This document shows positions 57,194 through 64,000 of a stretch of 64,000 nt of DNA, piece after piece. Position 1 is the stretch's first letter; the number at the start of each line of letters is the position of its first letter. Below the pieces are notes generated by a model. That model saw nothing but the letters and a program-made list of their open reading frames with translations. It searched no databases and was not told the DNA's origin. Source of the DNA: Bacteroidales bacterium UBA6207 (lineage in GTDB: Bacteria; Bacteroidota; Bacteroidia; Bacteroidales; F082); assembly GCA_002421995.1 (NCBI GenBank), contig DISP01000156.1, positions 18,492 to 82,491 on the forward strand. Reading direction: 5' to 3'. Made by a program: the position numbers and the translations under genes.

Positions 57194-58633
57194 ATGGCGC
57201 ATCAGTTATCCAAATCAACTTTTATACGCGGCGAACAATGTCAGAAGTCATTGTATCTGAACAAGAAACGTCCGTTTCTTAGAGATAAAATCAGTGCGGA
57301 GCAATTGGCAAAATTCAGACGGGGAACTGACGTGGGGATTTTGGCCCAGTCACTGTTTCCGGGAGGTGTGGATTGCAGGCCAAAATCGCCATCACAATAT
57401 GCTGCCAAAGTGATTGAAACAGCACAACAGATGGCCGACCAGAAAGTTAATTGCATTTATGAAGCTGTTTTTCAATTTGATGATGTTTTAATAATCCTTG
57501 ACATACTTGAAAGAACAGGCCATCAATGGAATGCCTATGAGGTGAAAAGCTCAAAAAAGATCAGCGAAACTTACCTTCAGGATGCCGCCTTGCAATACCA
57601 TGTGATCAGGGGTTCGGGAGTTGATTTGGCAGCCTTCAACCTTATATATATCAACGAAAATTATGAGATGGAAACAGAAACGGTTATGCAACAACTGTTT
57701 CTGATCAAAGATGTGACAGCCGAAGTTAAGGCGCGTGAAAACAGTATTACCGCTGCTATTGCGTTGAGCAAAGCAACACTCACACTCGAAAACTCACCTG
57801 AAGTGCCCATAGGGGAGCAATGCCATCACCCCTACCCTTGTGATTTTTTAGGTCATTGCTGGAAATCAGTACCACCAAACAGCTTGCTTTATTTGGACAC
57901 GCTGGAATCAGCTTTGCGCTTTTCGCTTTACCGGGAGGGAAAGACCAGGATAGAACAACTGCCCGAAGATCATCTCAAAAACATAGATCAAAAGATTCAG
58001 TATGAATCATTTAAAAAAAATGAAGTGAATTTTGACAAAGCGGCATTGCATACCCTGTCTCACATACCAAAGGCAGCGCAACAAGGCAGCTTTTTGAAAG
58101 TTTTATATAGTCAGCCTGCAGTTCCATTTATGACAGGTATGCGACCGTATGACCATATACCATTGGCAGTGAGCATCCTGAAAGGAAACACAAGCACAGA
58201 ATACCTGATTGCGCAGACGGCAGATGGCATGGAGTTTTTTTTACAAACCTTAGACACACTCAACGAAGAACATATCATATTTGCCGAGGATAAAGCAGAT
58301 GTGGCACACTGTGTTCGTGTTGCAAACCGCATCAGCGCAAAGGCAGGACACAAAACCATTCATGATTCGCTGGATCAATTGGTTGGGCTCAGGGAATTTC
58401 TTTCTGACATCAGCTTATATTTGCCGTTTACTGCCGACAGGTTTGGAATTGAAGAACTTCAGAAACATTTTTCGGCAACTACTTTTAATTTGAAAAAGGA
58501 AGTATATCTGGTAAAAGACCTGTTGGAGGAAACCGATGAGGTGAAAATTAGCAAGCAGCTTGAAGGAGTCGGGACATATGTTAAAGCCTTGCAGCAAATC
58601 GTTGCAGGCTTTCGAAAGCTTTTGGAAGCCTGA
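57194..58633 (+). CDS. DUF2779-type Fe-S PD-(D/E)XK nuclease
   Basis: A 479-residue protein related to Cas4/RecB nucleases. The N-terminal STFIRGEQCQKSLYLNKKRP has the first cluster cysteine; GEQCHHPYPCDFLGHC near residue 210 supplies three more, as in 4Fe-4S nucleases. Between them lie ILDILERTGHQWNAYEVKSSKK (Asp and E-x-K) and the QDAALQYHVI helix, giving the PD-(D/E)XK site. The C-terminal half (about 240-479) has LPFMTGMRPYDHIPLAVSIL-like features of the DUF2779 domain. There is no CRISPR array or cas gene nearby. Immediate neighbour of a 3'-5' exonuclease gene. Confidence 0.75.
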   Translation: MAHQLSKSTFIRGEQCQKSLYLNKKRPFLRDKISAEQLAKFRRGTDVGILAQSLFPGGVDCRPKSPSQYAAKVIETAQQMADQKVNCIYEAVFQFDDVLIILDILERTGHQWNAYEVKSSKKISETYLQDAALQYHVIRGSGVDLAAFNLIYINENYEMETETVMQQLFLIKDVTAEVKARENSITAAIALSKATLTLENSPEVPIGEQCHHPYPCDFLGHCWKSVPPNSLLYLDTLESALRFSLYREGKTRIEQLPEDHLKNIDQKIQYESFKKNEVNFDKAALHTLSHIPKAAQQGSFLKVLYSQPAVPFMTGMRPYDHIPLAVSILKGNTSTEYLIAQTADGMEFFLQTLDTLNEEHIIFAEDKADVAHCVRVANRISAKAGHKTIHDSLDQLVGLREFLSDISLYLPFTADRFGIEELQKHFSATTFNLKKEVYLVKDLLEETDEVKISKQLEGVGTYVKALQQIVAGFRKLLEA

Positions 58634-58704
58634 CGTTGCAGAAAGTTTGCGTTAATAATTTTTTCAAAAAATTGAATCAGAAGGTCAGAAAGCACACATA
58701 TTAC

Positions 58705-58712
58705 TATCTTTG
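58705..58712 (+). promoter_or_regulatory. Candidate -7 box TATCTTTG before dnaB
   Basis: Lies four bases before the dnaB ATG; no TTG at the usual distance. If real, the transcript would be essentially leaderless. Confidence 0.3.
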
Positions 58713-58716
58713 GGGC

Positions 58717-60240
58717 ATGGACAGAAATCTAAGAAAACCAAAAACGAATACACTAAACCCAACTGATCTTCAGCGCAATATGCTTATGGAGCACGGCAGG
58801 GTTCCGCCCCAGGCAACCGATCTGGAAGAAGTTGTCCTAGGCGCAATGATGCTGCAGAAAGAGGCAGTGACTGCGATTATTGACATACTTCAGCCGGAAG
58901 TATTTTACAAGGAGGCACATCAAAGAATTTTTTCGGCAATCAAAAGCCTGTTTTCAAAGTCGGATCCCATTGACATCTTAACCGTCACAAACGAGTTGCG
59001 TTTCACGGGTGAGCTCGATTTGATTGGCGGGCCGTACTACATTTCGCAACTGACGAACCGGGTTGTTTCGTCGGCCAACATTGAGTATCATGCGCGCATT
59101 ATTCTGCAAAAACACATACAGCGCGAGCTCATCAGGATATCATCCGACATCATTCATGATGCCTACGAGGACACCACCGACGTTTTTGATTTGTTGGACA
59201 AAGCTGAGTCGGGTCTTTTCAAAGTGAGCGAATCCAACCTGAGGCGAAGCTACAGTACGATGCCTGATCTTGTTCAGCAAGCCATAAAAGATATTGAGAA
59301 TGCCAAGAACAGCGAATCGAGTTTAAGAGGAGTACCTTCGGGCTATTCAGAGCTTGACCGAATCACACAAGGCTGGCAAAAAAGCGATCTTATCATTCTT
59401 GCTGCGCGTCCAAGTATGGGTAAAACTGCCCTGGCCTTAAATCTTGCCCGTAACGCTGCAGTAATGTTTAATAAGCCGGTAGCTTTCTTTTCGCTGGAAA
59501 TGTCATCTGTTCAATTGGTTACACGTTTAATATCGAGCGAAAGCTACCTTGGCGCTGACAAATTGCGCAAAGGCGACCTCGCGCAATATGAATGGCAGCA
59601 ATTAACCACCAAAATTGTGCCCCTTGTCAATGCAAAAATGTATATTGACGACACCCCGCAGCTTTCAATATTTGAGTTGCGTGCCAAGTGCCGAAGACTC
59701 AAACAACAGTTTGACATTCAGATGGTATATGTTGACTATCTGCAACTTATGACTTCAGGGGGCGAAAATAAAGGCAACCGTGAGCAAGAAATCAGCAACA
59801 TCTCACGATCGTTAAAAAGTTTAGCCAAGGAACTCGACATTCCTGTTTTGGCCTTGTCACAGCTCAGCCGCTCGGTTGAAAGCAGGCCCGGATCAAAAAA
59901 ACCTATCCTGTCCGACCTTCGTGAGTCAGGTGCAATTGAGCAGGACGCAGATATGGTAATTTTTATCTATCGCCCTGAATATTACGGACTTACTGAAGAT
60001 GAAGGCAACAACAATACACAAGGTCTTGCAGTGATCAACATTGCAAAGCACCGTAACGGAAAGCTTGGCGATGTAAATTTGAAGTTCGTAGGTCAATTTG
60101 CACGCTTTGAAGACCCTGAAAACTACCAAACACAACCTGCCGATCTGAGTCCAAACAAAGGATTTGAAGTGCAAACACGTGTTGTGGGTTCAAGGATGAA
60201 CGACGACTACGGTATAAACGAAGACAATACACCATTCTAA
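58717..60240 (+). CDS. dnaB: Replicative DNA helicase
   Basis: A 507-residue hexameric helicase that unwinds the fork. The ATG at 58717 is chosen; the frame extends upstream to 58636 but that part is low-similarity. The N-terminal domain (about 30-135) begins at RVPPQATDLEEVVLGAMML. The RecA-like domain has LIILAARPSMGKTALALNLA (Walker A), VAFFSLEMSSVQLVTRL, MVYVDYLQLM (Walker B), LALSQLSRSVESRP and SDLRESGAIEQDADMVIFIYRPEYY. No intein. Length and motifs are standard. Confidence 0.96.
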   Translation: MDRNLRKPKTNTLNPTDLQRNMLMEHGRVPPQATDLEEVVLGAMMLQKEAVTAIIDILQPEVFYKEAHQRIFSAIKSLFSKSDPIDILTVTNELRFTGELDLIGGPYYISQLTNRVVSSANIEYHARIILQKHIQRELIRISSDIIHDAYEDTTDVFDLLDKAESGLFKVSESNLRRSYSTMPDLVQQAIKDIENAKNSESSLRGVPSGYSELDRITQGWQKSDLIILAARPSMGKTALALNLARNAAVMFNKPVAFFSLEMSSVQLVTRLISSESYLGADKLRKGDLAQYEWQQLTTKIVPLVNAKMYIDDTPQLSIFELRAKCRRLKQQFDIQMVYVDYLQLMTSGGENKGNREQEISNISRSLKSLAKELDIPVLALSQLSRSVESRPGSKKPILSDLRESGAIEQDADMVIFIYRPEYYGLTEDEGNNNTQGLAVINIAKHRNGKLGDVNLKFVGQFARFEDPENYQTQPADLSPNKGFEVQTRVVGSRMNDDYGINEDNTPF

Positions 60241-60242
60241 AC

Positions 60243-61076
60243 ATGAAAAATATGAAGAATTTACCCAGCTTATTTTTTGTTATAATCATATTGTTACTAA
60301 CCACAAATGTAAACAGCCAGAAAGCGTATCAGCTTTCATATAAGCTGGAAAAGGGACAGCACTTTGAGCTCGAAATAAAAAATAACCAGAATATTTCGAT
60401 GAATATGCAGGGTCAGACCATGGTGCTACAGCAACAAATGATTATGAACCAACAAATGACGGTATCTGAAACCGACAGTGTAAACAACAAAGACCTTGAA
60501 TTGACCTACACATCCTTGTGGTTTAAACAAAATGCAATGGGGATGGAAGTTATCTGGGACTCGAAAAACCCTGACACTACGAATCCAATAGCCACACAGA
60601 TCGGGCAGGCATTGGGAAAAATAATCGGATCACCAATTCATGTTATTATTGATCAATATGGCAATCCTATTAAGCTTACAAAACAGTCGGACGGAGGAAA
60701 AGGAGCAAATCTTGCCGGTTTTGAATCAGGCATGATGGTGGTGTATTCAGATAAAAAAGTGAAGGAAGGCGATAGTTGGCAAACAAAACTCCAGCCCGAC
60801 CCTGCGAGCGATTTTATCATCGAATCAACCTACAAATTGGAAGAAGTAAAAGGAAAGAAAGCTGTGATTGGTTTTGAAGGCAAGATCACGGGAACCACTA
60901 TCATGGGCGAAAAAGCTGTGATCAACGGCACCGTCACCGGAAGTTCGACCATAGACATTCATACCGGCTGGGTTCTCACAGCTTCAATCACACAAAAGCT
61001 GGAAATGGAAATGGAACAACAGGGCATGAAGCTTCCGATGCAGATGAGCAGTTTCATTGAATTGACAAGCAAATAA
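60243..61076 (+). CDS. Exported DUF6263-like protein
   Basis: A 277-residue protein with a signal peptide (NLPSLFFVIIILLLTTNVNS), starting two bases after dnaB. The mature part is beta-rich: YQLSYKLEKGQHFELEIKNN, MNMQGQTMVLQQQMIMNQ, KVKEGDSWQTKLQPDP and WVLTASITQKLEMEMEQQG. This pattern, a lipocalin-like or DUF6263 fold, is frequent in Bacteroidetes proteins of unknown function. It probably sits in the periplasm or is secreted. Co-transcription with dnaB is likely from the 2-base gap but need not mean shared function. Confidence 0.65.
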   Translation: MKNMKNLPSLFFVIIILLLTTNVNSQKAYQLSYKLEKGQHFELEIKNNQNISMNMQGQTMVLQQQMIMNQQMTVSETDSVNNKDLELTYTSLWFKQNAMGMEVIWDSKNPDTTNPIATQIGQALGKIIGSPIHVIIDQYGNPIKLTKQSDGGKGANLAGFESGMMVVYSDKKVKEGDSWQTKLQPDPASDFIIESTYKLEEVKGKKAVIGFEGKITGTTIMGEKAVINGTVTGSSTIDIHTGWVLTASITQKLEMEMEQQGMKLPMQMSSFIELTSK

Positions 61077-61092
61077 AGCCACAAAGTTCATT

Positions 61093-61830
61093 TTGAAAAC
61101 GAAAAGAAAAAAAAAGAAGAACAACCTTACAGCCAGACTGTTAAGACTGCTAAAAGGAATTACCATCTTTTTCGGGCTTCTTTTTCTTTCAATGATTGTT
61201 TTAAGTTTTACCGCCCTGCCCTGGCATGCCTACCACCGGCTTGGGACAAAGCTTGTTTCAAAACAAAATCAGAATCCCGACTGTATCGTTCTGCTTGGTG
61301 CCGGAGGCATACCCGGCGCAGAAGGCTTACTCAGAACATGGTACACAATTGAAGCAGCCGGGAAATTCCCGTCCAGCGAAATTATCGTTGCGTTGCCTGC
61401 CGACACCACTGATTTTGAGGCAAGTGATCATAAGCGCATCATTCAACAGCTCACCAATGCCGGTGTTGAGGCCAAGCGAATTCTTTCGGAAACACGCGGA
61501 ACCAACACCAGAGAGCAAAGCGTATTTATTTTCAAAATGTTAGCACAAAAAAAAGCCAATTTACTGATTGTCACCTCGCCTGAACATATGTACCGAAGCA
61601 TACTTACCTTCAGAAAAACCGGCTTCGAAAATGTTAACGGTCTCCCAACCTTTGAAAATTCTTTTGATGAAGAATTGCTCATCTCCGAAGAAGGAACGCA
61701 GAAAAAAAAGGAAAACAAAAGTGGTAATCTTGGCTTACGTTATAATATGTGGAGTTACCTGCAATACGAAATAAAGGTCAGCCGGGAATACATTGCTTTG
61801 GCATACTACAAGCTAAAGGGTTATATCTAA
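61093..61830 (+). CDS. DUF218 (YdcF/ElyC/SanA) membrane protein
   Basis: A 245-residue protein starting at TTG; no ATG fits before the membrane helix. A very basic N-terminus (KTKRKKKKN) precedes one helix (about 24-45), leaving the rest in the periplasm. The DUF218 fold is seen in NPDCIVLLGAGGIPG, SEIIVALPADTTD, SETRGTNTREQSVF and LLIVTSPEHMYRSILTFRKTGF. Relatives (SanA, ElyC) affect envelope integrity and peptidoglycan precursor supply. It follows the DUF6263-like gene by 16 bases. Confidence 0.82.
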   Translation: MKTKRKKKKNNLTARLLRLLKGITIFFGLLFLSMIVLSFTALPWHAYHRLGTKLVSKQNQNPDCIVLLGAGGIPGAEGLLRTWYTIEAAGKFPSSEIIVALPADTTDFEASDHKRIIQQLTNAGVEAKRILSETRGTNTREQSVFIFKMLAQKKANLLIVTSPEHMYRSILTFRKTGFENVNGLPTFENSFDEELLISEEGTQKKKENKSGNLGLRYNMWSYLQYEIKVSREYIALAYYKLKGYI

Positions 61831-61963
61831 ATTCCATCCTGAGGTAAAGTAAAACTGATTTTTATCAAGTCTTGATTTTGTTTGCTGCTTGTTTGCAGAT
61901 AAATAAATGCCTTATCCCCGGAAATCAGATTTAACCCAATCAAATTCAAAACAGCTAAAACAC

Positions 61964-61971
61964 TACTTTTG
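61964..61971 (+). promoter_or_regulatory. Candidate -7 box TACTTTTG for the subtilase gene
   Basis: Lies 38 bases before the ATG at 62010, in a 179-base gap with no other feature except a weak short palindrome. No TTG partner. Confidence 0.4.
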
Positions 61972-62009
61972 TGCCATAAAACTTCATTAATCATTGCAAT
62001 TTTAGAAAT

Positions 62010-64000
62010 ATGAATAGATTTTCCTTACTCCTCTTTCTGCTTGTGGCTGTGCTGTTGACAGCTGAAACAAAATCGCAAAACAGCTATCCTGTTAAACGTG
62101 GCTTCAGGCCCGTCATTGCGCTTGACAAAGTTCCGGAGAGTGCCTTTGAATCAGGGCGTGTTTTGATTAAGTTTAAAGCTGAGGCAGCCGGCAGGATCGA
62201 AGCCGCTCCTGTGATGGAAAAAAGTGAGGGCAATCTGTTTTTTGGTATTGATGAAGTGGATAAACTCAACAAACAGTTCAGGATAAAACGAGCAACACAG
62301 CATTTTTATTCACCAGCTCTGAAAAATACTTTTTCTGAACGCCACAAAGCATGGGGTTTTCATCTGTGGTACGAACTCGAATTTGATGCCACAACAACAG
62401 ATGTAAAGACTATCGTGAATTCCTATTCAAAAATAAATGAATTAGAAATTGTAGAGCCGGTCTATAAAAAACAGCTGATCTCAGCCGGAAATCCCGTCAT
62501 AGCTGAAGAAGTTGAGGATAAAAACACAGACAATAAATCTACAACCTGGACACCCAATGATCCCCGCTTTGCTGAACAATGGCATTACCACAACACAGGG
62601 CAGCAAAGCGGTACAGCGGATAAGGACATTGATTTGCCAGAAGCATGGGAGATAGAAAAAGGCAATTCGGATGTGATAGTTGCAATCATTGACGGGGGCA
62701 TCCAAACAGATCATCCTGATTTGGCCGGAAATATGTGGTCAGGAATAGGATACAATTTTGTGAACAGCTCTTCCACTATTGTGCCTCATAATCATGGCAC
62801 CCATGTGGCCGGGACAGTTTCAGCCGTAAACAACAACGGAGTGGGCGTTTCGGGCGTGGCTGGTGGCAGTGGCACTTCTGACGGGGTGAGGCTGATGAGT
62901 TGTCAGGTTTTTACCAATTCGAGTTCAGGAGGTTTTCATCTTGCACCGGTTTATGCAGCTGATAATGGTGCAGCCATCTCGCAAAACAGCTGGGGCTATA
63001 CCAGTGTAGGGGTTTATGAACAGAATGTTTTGGATGCAATAGATTATTTCAATACAAACGGTGGGGGAACAGCCATGGATGGCGGTCTCACCATTTTCGC
63101 TGCCGGAAACGATGATGCTTCAGGATTATGGTATCCAGGATGTTATGCAAGTTGTTTATCAGTAGCCGCTACCAACAACAACGATGCGAAGTCGTGGTAT
63201 TCCAATTATGATACCTGGGTTGATATTTCTGCTCCCGGCGGCGAAACCAATACTGTGACCGCCAGGGGTGTCTTAAGCACCTTGACAGGATCAACTTACG
63301 GGTTTTACCAAGGCACATCTATGGCATGTCCGCATACGACAGGCGTGGCAGCTTTGATCGTTTCAAACGCTTTTGGTTTGCTCGAAGCCGGCGATGTCAG
63401 AGACATTTTAGTAAGCACAACGGATAACCATTATGCACAAAACCCTTCATATATCGGAAAATTAGGTAGTGGCCGACTTAATGCCTATGAAGCACTCGCT
63501 GCAACACAAGCCTATCTGACAGGTGTTTTAAACCCGGCTACTTTTTCAGCCAGTTCGGTCAGTACAAATCAAATTAACCTAAGCTGGACAAAAAACAACC
63601 AAAATCACTATGTAATGATACTTTGGTCGCCCAACGGAACATTTGGGTCGCCCACTTCCGGAACCAATTATAGTATAGGCCAAACACTCGCTGGCGGTGG
63701 TACAGTGCTTTACAAAGGAAGCAATAATAACTACAGCCATACTGGTCTGAATGAAAGCACCAGCTATTTCTATAAAGCATATTCGTATGATGGAACATGG
63801 CAGTATTCAGCAGGAAAAACAGCTCAGGCCACAACATTCTGCGGAGCGTTTGGTTTGCCGGTAAACGAATCTTTTGCAAGCCCCAGTTTACCTAACTGTT
63901 GGGAAATCACTGACCTAATTGGTGCAGGACAAACCTGGCAAATCGGCACAATCACGGGCTATACACCTAACCCTTCACTTACAGGAGATTACGCGTATAT
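62010..64000 (+). CDS. Secreted subtilisin-like serine protease (3' partial)
   Basis: The frame is open from the ATG at 62010 to the window edge (at least 663 residues). A signal peptide (MNRFSLLLFLLVAVLLTAETKS) and a propeptide-like region (about 25-175) precede an S8 catalytic domain: Asp in VIVAIIDGGIQTDHPDL, His in HNHGTHVAGTVSAV, Asn-type oxyanion region in ISQNSWGY, and Ser in GTSMACPHTTGVAALI. A fibronectin type III domain (about 510-610) follows, then the start of a MAM/cleaved-adhesin-like jelly roll (LPVNESFASPSLPNCWEI). In Bacteroidetes such proteins usually end in a T9SS sorting domain; that end is outside the window. Confidence 0.92.
   Translation, partial: MNRFSLLLFLLVAVLLTAETKSQNSYPVKRGFRPVIALDKVPESAFESGRVLIKFKAEAAGRIEAAPVMEKSEGNLFFGIDEVDKLNKQFRIKRATQHFYSPALKNTFSERHKAWGFHLWYELEFDATTTDVKTIVNSYSKINELEIVEPVYKKQLISAGNPVIAEEVEDKNTDNKSTTWTPNDPRFAEQWHYHNTGQQSGTADKDIDLPEAWEIEKGNSDVIVAIIDGGIQTDHPDLAGNMWSGIGYNFVNSSSTIVPHNHGTHVAGTVSAVNNNGVGVSGVAGGSGTSDGVRLMSCQVFTNSSSGGFHLAPVYAADNGAAISQNSWGYTSVGVYEQNVLDAIDYFNTNGGGTAMDGGLTIFAAGNDDASGLWYPGCYASCLSVAATNNNDAKSWYSNYDTWVDISAPGGETNTVTARGVLSTLTGSTYGFYQGTSMACPHTTGVAALIVSNAFGLLEAGDVRDILVSTTDNHYAQNPSYIGKLGSGRLNAYEALAATQAYLTGVLNPATFSASSVSTNQINLSWTKNNQNHYVMILWSPNGTFGSPTSGTNYSIGQTLAGGGTVLYKGSNNNYSHTGLNESTSYFYKAYSYDGTWQYSAGKTAQATTFCGAFGLPVNESFASPSLPNCWEITDLIGAGQTWQIGTITGYTPNPSLTGDYAY

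Noticed and set aside
57194..58633. Cas4-like Fe-S nuclease as part of a CRISPR system
   Set aside because: No direct repeats, no cas1/cas2 and no other cas genes in the window; DUF2779 proteins are common outside CRISPR loci.
61864..61876. Palindrome ATCAAG-T-CTTGAT as a terminator after the DUF218 gene
   Set aside because: The stem is AT-rich with a one-base loop and only four T after it; too weak to call.

Overview
The window reads as a chromosomal segment of a Bacteroidetes bacterium, most likely an anaerobic or facultative member of the Bacteroidales or a close relative. The basis is: (i) recurrent promoter boxes of the form TAnnTTTG, several with an upstream TTG at 18-22 bases, which is the Bacteroidetes promoter pattern; (ii) a secreted protein with a type IX secretion (T9SS) C-terminal sorting domain and a PorE-like TPR/propeller/OmpA protein; (iii) the CBS/BamA-like/nadK/DUF6089/uppS/bamA/ompH/ompH gene order known from this phylum; (iv) families common there (DUF349, DUF6089, DUF6263, FeoA-FeoB fusion, large hybrid kinases). 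Coding density is high, no gene-free stretch exceeds 300 bases, and I saw no rRNA, tRNA, CRISPR array, prophage or insertion sequence.

Layout. 1-5203 (+): an operon, cut at the left edge, encoding an octaheme tetrathionate-reductase-family cytochrome c, a cytochrome b, three exported rhodanese proteins with five rhodanese domains in total, and an outer-membrane porin. It looks like an extracytoplasmic sulfur-compound respiration system and is the best candidate for an undescribed system here. 5243-6997 (+): a TonB-C-domain protein and a duplicated aspartyl protease with a PDZ domain. 7004-13039 (-): PorE-like protein, queE, a T9SS-secreted propeller protein, folD, ffh. 13202-22735 (-): envelope biogenesis cluster (two OmpH/Skp chaperones, bamA, uppS, DUF6089, nadK, BamA-like, CBS protein, rsgA). 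22955-27814: PrsW-like membrane protein, DUF349 protein, methionine gamma-lyase-like enzyme, ferritin-like protein.

27965-33148 (+): a tightly overlapping set: an AmgK-like sugar kinase fused to a RapZ C-terminal domain, a 43-residue Cys-rich microprotein, a MurU-like nucleotidyltransferase, and an AddB-like nuclease. It suggests amino-sugar/peptidoglycan recycling with a built-in sensor domain. 33216-41146 (+): two multi-REC hybrid histidine kinases followed by stand-alone CheR and CheB. 41143-46925: endonuclease/exonuclease/phosphatase-family protein, an ECF sigma factor with a membrane-anchored TPR partner, FeoAB iron transporter, HPt protein.

46938-55426 (-): DUF2750-type protein, ABC-F ATPase, then a hoxFUYH-W type NAD-linked [NiFe] hydrogenase operon with a dihydroorotate-dehydrogenase-like flavoprotein. 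Its fused NuoE-like domain has lost most cluster cysteines, and a CRP/FNR-like palindrome lies at its promoter. 55655-64000: mnmD, a PolB-type 3'-5' exonuclease with a DUF2779 Fe-S nuclease, dnaB, DUF6263, a DUF218 protein, and a subtilisin-like protease cut by the right edge. Hydrogen oxidation via Hox, a quinol-linked cytochrome b and the sulfur operon could form one anaerobic electron chain, but that link is inference.
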